Assembly (NCBI GenBank): GCA_029263715.1
Contig: JAJUFP010000004.1
Span: 153,710-217,709, forward strand
Origin: Nitrososphaera sp.
GTDB taxonomy: Archaea; Thermoproteota; Nitrososphaeria; Nitrososphaerales; Nitrososphaeraceae
Direction of reading: 5' to 3'
Length of the DNA stretch: 64,000 nucleotides
How positions within the stretch are numbered: the first letter of the stretch is position 1; every line of letters begins with the position of its first letter. The translations under genes were made by a program, and so were the position numbers. Positions 20,947 to 28,780 of this stretch are shown here, piece after piece. A model generated the notes under the pieces. It saw only the letters and a program-made list of their open reading frames with translations, was not told the origin of the DNA and did no database searches.

Positions 20947-21384
20947 TTACGATATTTTCTTTATTATCTTTGAAACGGCGGCCTGGCAGGATACTGCTGG
21001 ATCCATCGAAACGCACAGGTATCGGTCATTTCTGCTGGTAAGCGGTATCGTCACCAGCTTGACGTTGTCGTATTCTGTCAGCTGGTATCGCAGACCCCCA
21101 AGGTGTGGCTCAAACGCCTTGAGCATGGAAATTGAGATGTAGCTGGTGTGAAATGAATTTTTTTTCTGCTCTGTCAGAGGGCTTGAGTTGATGAGTGGCG
21201 ATTCAATGTCCTTCCTGTACTTGCCAACAAGAAGCTTTCCGCCGTCGTCTATCACTCCTGCAAATCTAATGTTCTTGTCTACCCCCAGAGTTGTGTCGCA
21301 AAGTTCGTAGAAGAAGTCCCTCTCTTCCATCCACGCTATCAGAATTTTTGCTCCTGTTGGCACATAATAACTATATGCTGGCAA
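20947..21384 (-). CDS. Hypothetical protein
   Basis: 145-aa ORF with globular composition, no competing ORF. Confidence 0.6.
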   Translation of the reverse strand: MPAYSYYVPTGAKILIAWMEERDFFYELCDTTLGVDKNIRFAGVIDDGGKLLVGKYRKDIESPLINSSPLTEQKKNSFHTSYISISMLKAFEPHLGGLRYQLTEYDNVKLVTIPLTSRNDRYLCVSMDPAVSCQAAVSKIIKKIS

Positions 21385-21580
21385 TTAGAGGAAAAACGCC
21401 CTATAGAGAAAAGCTGTGGTTCTCCAAACATTTACTATTTTCATGTTTCATGCTTGCAAACACACGTGGATGGCCGCCCATTTTTACTGACAAGCATGTT
21501 GTTTTCTGCGGCCTACATCATTTACTCAAAGGGGCGATATTTTCAACGGCAGACCGCCCTGACCAAGTAGTGTAACATGA

Positions 21581-22492
21581 TCACCGGCGAGCGGTTACGC
21601 ATATGACTTCGTTGTTCAGATTAACCGTGTTGTCAGAACCAGCGTACTGCCGGACTGCCTGCGTGATGGCCTGCCATATTTCCTTCTTCTTTTCCTCAGT
21701 CTGACCGGATATCATGACATGGATAGGAGCGGCTATTGCCTGCTGAAAATGGGTATATCTTTCCGGGGAGTCAAATGAGAAAGTCACTGTCAGCTTTTCG
21801 ATGTACACGTCTCTGAACCCGGCCTGGACAAATGAACGTCGAAGGGCGTTGGCATCTGCCAGACTGAAGGGGCCTGGAATGTTTGAGGCTTGGGCGGTGC
21901 CAACATATCTTCTGACGGTGCTAAAGGCCGTGTCCAGCAGTGGAACTTTTGATGGTGCTGACCATACCGCCGCGGATATCACCCCGTCAGGCACCAGCAC
22001 TTCTCGCATACTCTTTAACGTGGCAACAAGGTTTGGTAGGAACATCAGCCCCCATCGCGAGAGGACGGCATCAAATGCAGAATCCTGCAAGTCAAGCGTC
22101 TCTGCATCGCCTTCTTTGAATTCCATTATGTCCTGCAATCCAAGCGACGTGGCCCTGGATCTTGCGATTTTGAGCATCTGAGCCGATATGTCTGTGGCTA
22201 GCACCGACCCGGTAGGCCGAACATGCCTGGCGGCCGTGACGGCCGGTTCGCCTATCCCCGTTGCCAGATCCAACACCCTGTGCCCAGACTTTATCTGGGC
22301 AAGCTCTACCATCCTGTCACTAAGCTTTTGTGCACCGCGTTCAAAGGTTTCCCACCACGTTTGCCAGCCGTGTGCGGCGCTGTCCCATATCTGGCGCTGC
22401 GCCTCCTTGTACTGTTCCGGATCAAACGGCTTATTGCTCATACTGATAATCATCCCTCCGTAATTCTTTAAGGGTTTTTCTTGCATGTACAT
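21581..22492 (-). CDS. Class I SAM-dependent methyltransferase
   Basis: VLDLATGIGEPAVTAARHV motif I and later SAM motifs; inner start MSNKPFDPEQYKEAQRQIWD likely. Confidence 0.88.
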   Translation of the reverse strand: MYMQEKPLKNYGGMIISMSNKPFDPEQYKEAQRQIWDSAAHGWQTWWETFERGAQKLSDRMVELAQIKSGHRVLDLATGIGEPAVTAARHVRPTGSVLATDISAQMLKIARSRATSLGLQDIMEFKEGDAETLDLQDSAFDAVLSRWGLMFLPNLVATLKSMREVLVPDGVISAAVWSAPSKVPLLDTAFSTVRRYVGTAQASNIPGPFSLADANALRRSFVQAGFRDVYIEKLTVTFSFDSPERYTHFQQAIAAPIHVMISGQTEEKKKEIWQAITQAVRQYAGSDNTVNLNNEVICVTARR

Positions 22493-22600
22493 CTACATCG
22501 ATGATGCTGACAAGCATCAAGATTAACAGAAAATTAGATGTCCTTTGTAAGAGACAAAATTTGAATATTTATCAAACAATTCGTGAAGCAATAGAGAAGG

Positions 22601-22720
22601 TGCGGGGGGTGGGATTCGAACCCACGGACCCCTAAGGGACGGGATAACCCATTTTTCGAGATCTTAAGTCCCGCGTCTCCAATATTGTAAGCCAATTTGG
22701 CCAGGCTCTACAACCCCCGC
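22601..22720 (-). tRNA. tRNA-Leu(UAA) with a 17-nt intron after position 37 and an over-long D-arm region
   Basis: Acceptor GCGGGGG/CCCCCGC; T-arm GTGGGTTCGAATCCCAC; loop CTTAAG|ATCTCGAAAAATGGGTT|A between CGGGA and TCCCG. Confidence 0.9.
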
Positions 22721-22805
22721 CCGCAGACAGAGCATGGAGCTGTCTGTAATTAAATCTTGACCGTTCGATACCTTAATCAAACCCTCAGACTTTGTTCTTG
22801 CTTGC

Positions 22806-22879
22806 GCCTTGGTAGCTCAGCCTGGTAGAGCGTTACCTTGGTAAGGTAGAGGTCGCGGGTCCGAATCCCGCCCAAGGCT
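22806..22879 (+). tRNA. tRNA-Thr(GGU)
   Basis: GCCTTGG...CCAAGGC acceptor; anticodon loop TTGGTAA in TTACC/GGTAG; T-arm CGGGTCCGAATCCCG. Confidence 0.92.
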
Positions 22880-22994
22880 TTCAAACATGATTTGCTGATT
22901 TGTCATAGCGCAACAGGAAATCTAGCATTGACAGGCAACTGATAACAACGCAGTGCAAGCAGGTTTTATGACTATCATCAACGAATAATTCGTC

Positions 22995-23117
22995 ATGGAG
23001 CTGCTGGAAGCCTTCCTTTGGGTTGCGCTGGGATTTGTGACGACATACGTGGGATTGGAAGTCGCTTGGAAAGAAACCATCCTGAAGAGAAAGATGGCAG
23101 AGGCTGCTGTGCACTAG
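22995..23117 (+). CDS. Small 40-aa single-TM peptide
   Basis: MELLEAFLWVALGFVTTYVGLEVAWKETILKRKMAEAAVH; not in ORF track. Confidence 0.5.
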   Translation: MELLEAFLWVALGFVTTYVGLEVAWKETILKRKMAEAAVH

Positions 23118-23150
23118 GCGGCCTCCCTTCCTTTTATTATGCTGGCCGGC

Positions 23151-23474
23151 TTACCTGCCAAAAATTATTTTCATGTAATACGCGCCAACAAGCTTTTCCA
23201 TGGACGTGACGCATGAAGCACAGTACTGGCCATCCCTCAGCTTTGTTTCAAAGAGTTTACCGCGCTTGCCGCATTTGCTGCAGACCTTCAGAGATTTTGA
23301 ATCTGCTGATTGCCCCACCGCCCATTCTGCAATCGTCGTATCGATAAAGATGCCGCGCGATATTGTTTGACTGTTTTGTTTTGGCATATTTATCTGCAGA
23401 TTATAGTTCTTACAAACATCTGAACCGCGGTTTTGTTTGATTTGGAAACCCTTTATAGAGCAAATTGCTATCAA
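23151..23474 (-). CDS. Small zinc-ribbon protein
   Basis: CSKCGKRGKLFETKLRDGQYCASC; N-terminal part overlaps the next gene, so the true start is probably internal. Confidence 0.65.
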   Translation of the reverse strand: MIAICSIKGFQIKQNRGSDVCKNYNLQINMPKQNSQTISRGIFIDTTIAEWAVGQSADSKSLKVCSKCGKRGKLFETKLRDGQYCASCVTSMEKLVGAYYMKIIFGR

Positions 23475-24262
23475 TGATCGTGTCAGCAGCCCACGAATTC
23501 AAGTTAGTGTATTCAAAGGAATTGCCGGAGCTAAAGTCGGTACCCTTCCTCGTTTGCGGGTTTCCAGGAAGCGGGTTTGTTGGCAAACTGGCTGTCGACC
23601 ATTTGATCCAGGAATTGAAGGCCAGACATCTTGCAGACATTTACTCAAGCGCATTTCCGCCCCAGGTCATGATAAGGCCAGATGGTACGGCGGACCTGAT
23701 GAAAAACAGCATTTACTGGTGGGAGGAAGGCAATTCAAGCATGCTGCTGCTTACCGGAGATTCCCAGCCATCGCTTCCGGATTCAGAGTACCTGCTGTCT
23801 GAAAAAATTCTAGACCTTGCCGGCAGGTTTGGGACTCAGCAGGTGTTTACCCTTGCGGCATACATCACCGGCGTGTTTGTAGAAAAGCCCCGGGTGTTTG
23901 GCACTGCCACGGATGTGGAGACCATCAAGACTTTTGAAGAGCGGGGCATCTCTGTAATGGATGGCGGCAGCATAACCGGCATGAATGGCCTGATAATTGG
24001 GGCTGCCAAGCTGCGGGGCATGAAGGGAATGTGCCTGCTTGGCGAGACATCCGGCTACGTGGTAGATGCGAAAGCTTCCAGATCAGTGCTAGAAGTCTTG
24101 CTGGGCATGATAAACGTCAAGGTGGACATGACCAACCTGGACAAGAGGGCAAAAGATACTGAGATGTTGATCCAGACGATAGAACAGCAGATGGCGTCAG
24201 GTAGGGGAAAGCCCCCCCTCGAAGTGCAGCAAAAGCCCCGGGACACGGGGTACATCAGTTAA
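23474..24262 (+). CDS. PAC2-family protein (proteasome assembly chaperone-like)
   Basis: FLVCGFPGSGFVGKLAVDHLI...ITGMNGLIIGAAKLRGMKGMCLLGET. Confidence 0.88.
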   Translation: MIVSAAHEFKLVYSKELPELKSVPFLVCGFPGSGFVGKLAVDHLIQELKARHLADIYSSAFPPQVMIRPDGTADLMKNSIYWWEEGNSSMLLLTGDSQPSLPDSEYLLSEKILDLAGRFGTQQVFTLAAYITGVFVEKPRVFGTATDVETIKTFEERGISVMDGGSITGMNGLIIGAAKLRGMKGMCLLGETSGYVVDAKASRSVLEVLLGMINVKVDMTNLDKRAKDTEMLIQTIEQQMASGRGKPPLEVQQKPRDTGYIS

Positions 24263-24546
24263 AGCTTTTTCAGCTTGCCGAACTTGCCGACACTGAGGCT
24301 GTTCTCGCCCTTGAAGGTGTTGATGTAGCCGTTTTCCACCGAGACCTTGTCGCCTGCTTGAACCTTGCTGATGTCGTCGCCCCACAGCGACAGTTTTATG
24401 CTGCCACTTTCATCAGAAATCACTGCATCGGCGACGGTGCTGGTTCCTCCGCTCTTCAGGTTGACGGTTCTTGGCTGGCCCACACTTTCTATCTTGCCAA
24501 CGACGCTTACGTTGCGCATCCCAGCCTTGAGTTCGCTTATCTTCAT
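24259..24546 (-). CDS. OB-fold single-stranded DNA-binding protein
   Basis: MKISELKAGMRNVSVVGKIESVG...ADAVISDESGSIKLSLWGDDISKVQAGDKVSVENGYI. Confidence 0.88.
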   Translation of the reverse strand: MKISELKAGMRNVSVVGKIESVGQPRTVNLKSGGTSTVADAVISDESGSIKLSLWGDDISKVQAGDKVSVENGYINTFKGENSLSVGKFGKLKKL

Positions 24547-24586
24547 GCCGATTTCTTGAGAAACAACTTGTAATAAAGGTTAGGGT

Positions 24587-24727
24587 CTAGACGTTTGTCA
24601 CTACCTGGGAAAACCCGCAATCGGTGCAAACCACCTTGGTTCCTGCCACGGTCTTGTCCCGGATTTCATGCACGGTCTTTGTGTGACATTTGATACACAG
24701 CCTGGTTACTGTCTGCGGCTTGGTCAT
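24587..24727 (-). CDS. 46-aa zinc-ribbon protein
   Basis: Reverse-strand translation MTKPQTVTRLCIKCHTKTVHEIRDKTVAGTKVVCTDCGFSQVVTNV. Confidence 0.75.
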   Translation of the reverse strand: MTKPQTVTRLCIKCHTKTVHEIRDKTVAGTKVVCTDCGFSQVVTNV

Positions 24728-24821
24728 ACTGCAGTATCTTGGGTTGCAAAAGGGTTACAAATTAACTTTAAGGTTGTGGCCGCAACTATGAAATAAGGTT
24801 CTCAGACCAGAACGCTTGCAT

Positions 24822-24962
24822 GGAGGGGTAGCGAAGCCTGGTCAAACGCGCAGGACTCAAGATCGATGCGCACGACATCATTTCCTCCCGCTACATTCCG
24901 AGACGGCGAGATGAGTGATCCCGTCCCTTAGGGGTTCGTGGGTTCGAATCCCACCCCCTCCA
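24822..24962 (+). tRNA. tRNA-Leu(CAA) with a long intron (about 56 nt)
   Basis: GGAGGGG...CCCCTCC acceptor; D-arm GCG...CGC; CTCAAG|ATCGATGC...GAGTG|A; T-arm GTGGGTTCGAATCCCAC. Confidence 0.9.
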
Positions 24963-25043
24963 CTTTACCCCAACTTCAAATCCTTTCCTCAAAAGGCAGA
25001 TTACAACGTGTCGATTCAATGCGATGATTTGATTCGGATGTCA

Positions 25044-25685
25044 TCAGGACCTTTCGGTTAAGAATCGCCCGTACCCAACTATCCCGTTTCCATCGGCTTT
25101 CCATTGCGGAGTAAGTATCCACAGGTATCCGCCACTATCAATCTCCAGATCAAGCCTCGGAAGCACATTTGAAGGGGGTCCTTGCAACGCCGCGGGCCCC
25201 TGGTAGGCTTTGCCTGTCAGTACGTCGTACATGCTTCCATGGCAAGGGCATTGACCATTGCCATCGATCATCTTTGACGGATCCTCTGGGTCAGGTCTTC
25301 GTGGGAAATACTTCCAAAGGCACCAGAGATGCAAGCAGACCATGCTGTACATCCTGAACGCACTAACATCGTTCCTGTCTCCGCCAAGCTCCTTTGGAAG
25401 TCTGATCAGCTGCCAAGTCCTGAACGCCTCCTTGTTGAGCACAGGATCATCTGTCTTTGGGTAGATTATGGACTCTGAATGATTAACCGGAAACGAATTG
25501 ATATTGGCCTGAGAGCCGTCTGGCATCTCCACCTTTGCTTTCTGAGCCTCAGATGATCTGATGTTGGGCAAAAATTTCCCCCAGTCGACAAAAGGAGTAA
25601 ATGTCATGATCGTGCCGGCGGCTGCCATAAGTTTAAGGAAATCACGGCGGGAGACTTTTCCCACACCCATGGTGGAAGCAGTCAT
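25044..25685 (-). CDS. Rieske [2Fe-2S] protein with Tat-like signal
   Basis: SRRDFLKLMAAAG Tat-like motif; CLHLWC and CPCHGSMYD cluster motifs. Confidence 0.9.
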   Translation of the reverse strand: MTASTMGVGKVSRRDFLKLMAAAGTIMTFTPFVDWGKFLPNIRSSEAQKAKVEMPDGSQANINSFPVNHSESIIYPKTDDPVLNKEAFRTWQLIRLPKELGGDRNDVSAFRMYSMVCLHLWCLWKYFPRRPDPEDPSKMIDGNGQCPCHGSMYDVLTGKAYQGPAALQGPPSNVLPRLDLEIDSGGYLWILTPQWKADGNGIVGYGRFLTERS

Positions 25686-25826
25686 TACATGACTGTATTC
25701 CCGCTTCAAACCTTTAATATTTTGTCCAAATGGTTTATGCAGACAAAGAGAGGAATACCATGGGCTGTAAAAGTTGCACAGTTGGTTGAATGGCAAGGTT
25801 TTACCGATATTGTGCCAAAGTGGCAG

Positions 25827-26534
25827 TTAGACAGATTTCTTTTTCCTAAAGAACACAGCTTCAGGCAAAAACAGATCCTTGGCATCTTCAGGTACGGCAG
25901 ACTCTTCTATCTCTGCATTTCCCGTGGCGAAGTTCTTGATGAAATCCAGGCCAAAGGTTTCAACCAGGCTTCTGACAGGCCTTATGTAAATATCGGCTAT
26001 CCACATTGGATAGCTTGGTCTAAGATACGGATACGGCCTTATGATCTCTAACGTGAAAAACCAGGCAAGGCCCTCCCTCAGCTGGTGTGGATAGCTCTTT
26101 GGAATTACGCAGTGAATCATTTCATGAAGATACTGGGCAAACTTGGCAACGTCTTTGCGTATTATTATCTCGCTCAGGTTATAATCGGTTATTGCCATAT
26201 AGTCCGGTGAGCGGAGTCGGTATTTCTTGCTATTGCCGCGTTCCCGGGATATAACCTGCAGTTCCATGCACCAGCCGCCATCACAGACAAGAACGTCGTA
26301 CTTGCATTTGCTGCCAAAATAATCAGAGACCATTTTGCCGGCTACTTCTAGCATCTTTAGTATCTTCTGCCTTTCCTCCCCTTCGGCTTCGTAAAGAAAT
26401 TCCACCTTCCCACAGTATCCGGCTTCTGACTCAGGCATGGACGTCATTTGCTGCACTCCACGATAACTGCATACTGAAAGGTATGATGATCGGGACACTG
26501 GCCACACTCCAGGCGCAGCCCTACACGGGCGCAA
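25827..26534 (-). CDS. Hypothetical protein with HExxH motif
   Basis: LHEMIHCVIPKSYPHQLREGLAWF resembles a gluzincin-like HExxH...E arrangement. Confidence 0.6.
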   Translation of the reverse strand: MRPCRAAPGVWPVSRSSYLSVCSYRGVQQMTSMPESEAGYCGKVEFLYEAEGEERQKILKMLEVAGKMVSDYFGSKCKYDVLVCDGGWCMELQVISRERGNSKKYRLRSPDYMAITDYNLSEIIIRKDVAKFAQYLHEMIHCVIPKSYPHQLREGLAWFFTLEIIRPYPYLRPSYPMWIADIYIRPVRSLVETFGLDFIKNFATGNAEIEESAVPEDAKDLFLPEAVFFRKKKSV

Positions 26535-26595
26535 TCAGTGTTATGTGAACAGTTGGTCATGGTCACCATAAGTAATATATAAGATAAAGAATATA

Positions 26596-27186
26596 ATGGT
26601 TGTGGTGGGGGTGACCATGACTTTAAGCCTGACAAAACTCAAGATTTTAGAGCTCTGCTCGCAGGCTCCGGGTGCCAGGTGGAGTCAGATAATTGATCAT
26701 CTGGGGATCGACAAGAGAAATGTAGCCATCCACCTCAGAGAATTGAAATCTATGAAACTTTTGAATCAGGTAGGGCGCGGCCTGTACAGAACTACCGAGC
26801 AGGGCTCAAAGAGGATTCAGGAAGTCAGGATTTCACAGGTCGACCTAAGGCATGAGCTGCTTGACAAAAATGAAAAGATCTCTTTTATGGAAAAGTTCCT
26901 CGGCGGGCTTGTTGACACAAGTTCGCAGGGTCTGTTCTGTATTTTGCCCAGGTCTGCAGTGAAAAATCCGCTGGCCATGGCAGAATCCTTCTCCATAAGG
27001 GCCACTGGGATAGACCCCAGCAGAATCTCGCGTGATTCAAAGCAAGAGATATGCGAGCTGGCCTGGAAACTTGCCCAAAAGTTAGCTGAAAGCGCAGGGG
27101 AGACCCCAAAAGCCAGTGCATTTGCCATAGACGTATCCATCGATTCTTCAAAATTAAGGGCAGACCGACACAATCAGCCGTCATAA
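26596..27186 (+). CDS. Winged-helix transcriptional regulator
   Basis: LTKLKILELCSQAPGARWSQIIDHLGIDKRNVAIHLRELKSMKLLNQVGRGLYRTT wHTH. Confidence 0.8.
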   Translation: MVVVGVTMTLSLTKLKILELCSQAPGARWSQIIDHLGIDKRNVAIHLRELKSMKLLNQVGRGLYRTTEQGSKRIQEVRISQVDLRHELLDKNEKISFMEKFLGGLVDTSSQGLFCILPRSAVKNPLAMAESFSIRATGIDPSRISRDSKQEICELAWKLAQKLAESAGETPKASAFAIDVSIDSSKLRADRHNQPS

Positions 27187-27225
27187 ACCAAAAGTTCAAA
27201 TTATTTCCAAGCACCTTCATGATTC

Positions 27226-27717
27226 GTGGCACGCAAGTCCGCGGTGCTTATTCCGGTCATTGTCGCTGCCGTCGCGGTAGGCGGCCTTGGCCTGGCATTT
27301 ATCCCGCCGGATGTCAAGAACAAGGATGCCGATTTATCAAAGGGCACAGTCAGGATAGACGATGACGTAATAACCGTCGAGATTGCAGAGACTGCGGCAG
27401 AAAAACAAAGGTGGCTGACGTTTAGACAGGACAGGCTTCCCTTTGACACGGCCATGCTGATAAAGCATGACAGGCCAGACCTTCACGAGATATGGACATT
27501 GAACATAGAGTACAATATCGACCTGATATGGTTTGATGAAGGCGGAAACGCCGTTTATATGAAGAAGGACGTGCCGCCCTGCCCCAACATGCTGGACCAG
27601 GTGGGCTGCACCTACAAGCCCACGTCGCCGGCGCTATACGTGATGGCGGCAACTTCGGGCTTTATTGACGAGCACGGCATCTCGATCGGCTCAAAGATGA
27701 CGCCCATATCAATTTGA
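27226..27717 (+). CDS. DUF192 family protein with N-terminal membrane anchor
   Basis: EKQRWLTFRQDRLPFDTAMLI...IDLIWFDEGGNAVYMKKDVPPCP. Confidence 0.82.
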   Translation: MARKSAVLIPVIVAAVAVGGLGLAFIPPDVKNKDADLSKGTVRIDDDVITVEIAETAAEKQRWLTFRQDRLPFDTAMLIKHDRPDLHEIWTLNIEYNIDLIWFDEGGNAVYMKKDVPPCPNMLDQVGCTYKPTSPALYVMAATSGFIDEHGISIGSKMTPISI

Positions 27718-27771
27718 CTTAAATTCTGCAATTGTCGACATGCTTATATCTTTAGAATGCCATAATGATGC

Positions 27772-28290
27772 ATGTCAGTTTCAATCATCCTGGCAACGGT
27801 CACACTGCTTTTTGCTGGGATGGCCTACCCGCTGGCAGCGGCGCAGTCCGACGAATTGAAACTACCGTTGTTGCTCAAGACTGAAAACGAGTCGGTAAAC
27901 GTGATGGTCGACTGGAATCCAAAGGAGATCGAGCCGGGCAACGAAGTGGACATTAGCATGGATTTTCAACACCCCTTTGCCGGGACGTCGCTATCCCATG
28001 TGAATTACAACCTTAGAATATTGGATGAGAGCGGCGCCGAAGTAGAATCCCTGACCAATCTGCACACGCATATTGGACAGGACGTCCAGACGGTGACTTT
28101 TGACAAGACGGGCAACTTTAAGCTGATGATCGAGATCATTGGGACCGGCATAAACCCGCCCTTTGACACCACCAGAAGCGGCACCGTGGAGGCCGCAGTG
28201 ATGGTGGTGCCTGAATTCCCCATAGTTCCAGCAGTCATGGCCGCAGCTACAGCACTGGCAGTTCTGGCAGCACGGTTCAGGTTCAAGTAA
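27772..28290 (+). CDS. Secreted/anchored protein with PEF-type C-terminal sorting-like signal
   Basis: Signal peptide; C-terminus VVPEFPIVPAVMAAATALAVLAARFRFK. Confidence 0.75.
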   Translation: MSVSIILATVTLLFAGMAYPLAAAQSDELKLPLLLKTENESVNVMVDWNPKEIEPGNEVDISMDFQHPFAGTSLSHVNYNLRILDESGAEVESLTNLHTHIGQDVQTVTFDKTGNFKLMIEIIGTGINPPFDTTRSGTVEAAVMVVPEFPIVPAVMAAATALAVLAARFRFK

Positions 28291-28327
28291 GCTGCCTTTA
28301 ATTAAAGGCCAGGACAAGCAATGGTAG

Positions 28328-28780
28328 TTGAGGTTTCTGCTAGCAGACAGAACAGCCAGGCCGCTTGGCAGGAAGGAGCTTGGCAAGTTTCTAGCCAAGC
28401 CCAACATCCTTCGCCTGGCCATCATAGATGAACGCGACGGCTGGCCAATTGTTCATCCAGTCTGGTACCATTACAAGGCCGGCAAGTTTCTAATCGCCAC
28501 AGACAGGCAAGGCGTCAAGGCCCGCTCGTTGCGAAAGAATCCCCACGTGTACTTTTTAGTCGATGTTAGCCCAGAAAACAGCCCGCCGATGGGAGTAAGG
28601 GGCAAGGGCCTTGCCAAGGTCATCGACGATCCAGACTATGCGGCCAAGCTGACAAAGCAGAACACCATCAGATACATGGGCAACATTGAGGGCGAGAAGG
28701 CCAAAGAGGTCATGGAGCTTGGCAAGAATTCAAGCGTTGTAGAGATAAAGCCGGTCTACATGGCCACGTGGAAGTTCTAA
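28328..28780 (+). CDS. Pyridoxamine 5'-phosphate oxidase-like FMN-binding protein
   Basis: LAIIDERDGWPIVHPVWYHYKAGKFLIATDRQGVKARSLRKNPHVYFLVD. Confidence 0.85.
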   Translation: MRFLLADRTARPLGRKELGKFLAKPNILRLAIIDERDGWPIVHPVWYHYKAGKFLIATDRQGVKARSLRKNPHVYFLVDVSPENSPPMGVRGKGLAKVIDDPDYAAKLTKQNTIRYMGNIEGEKAKEVMELGKNSSVVEIKPVYMATWKF

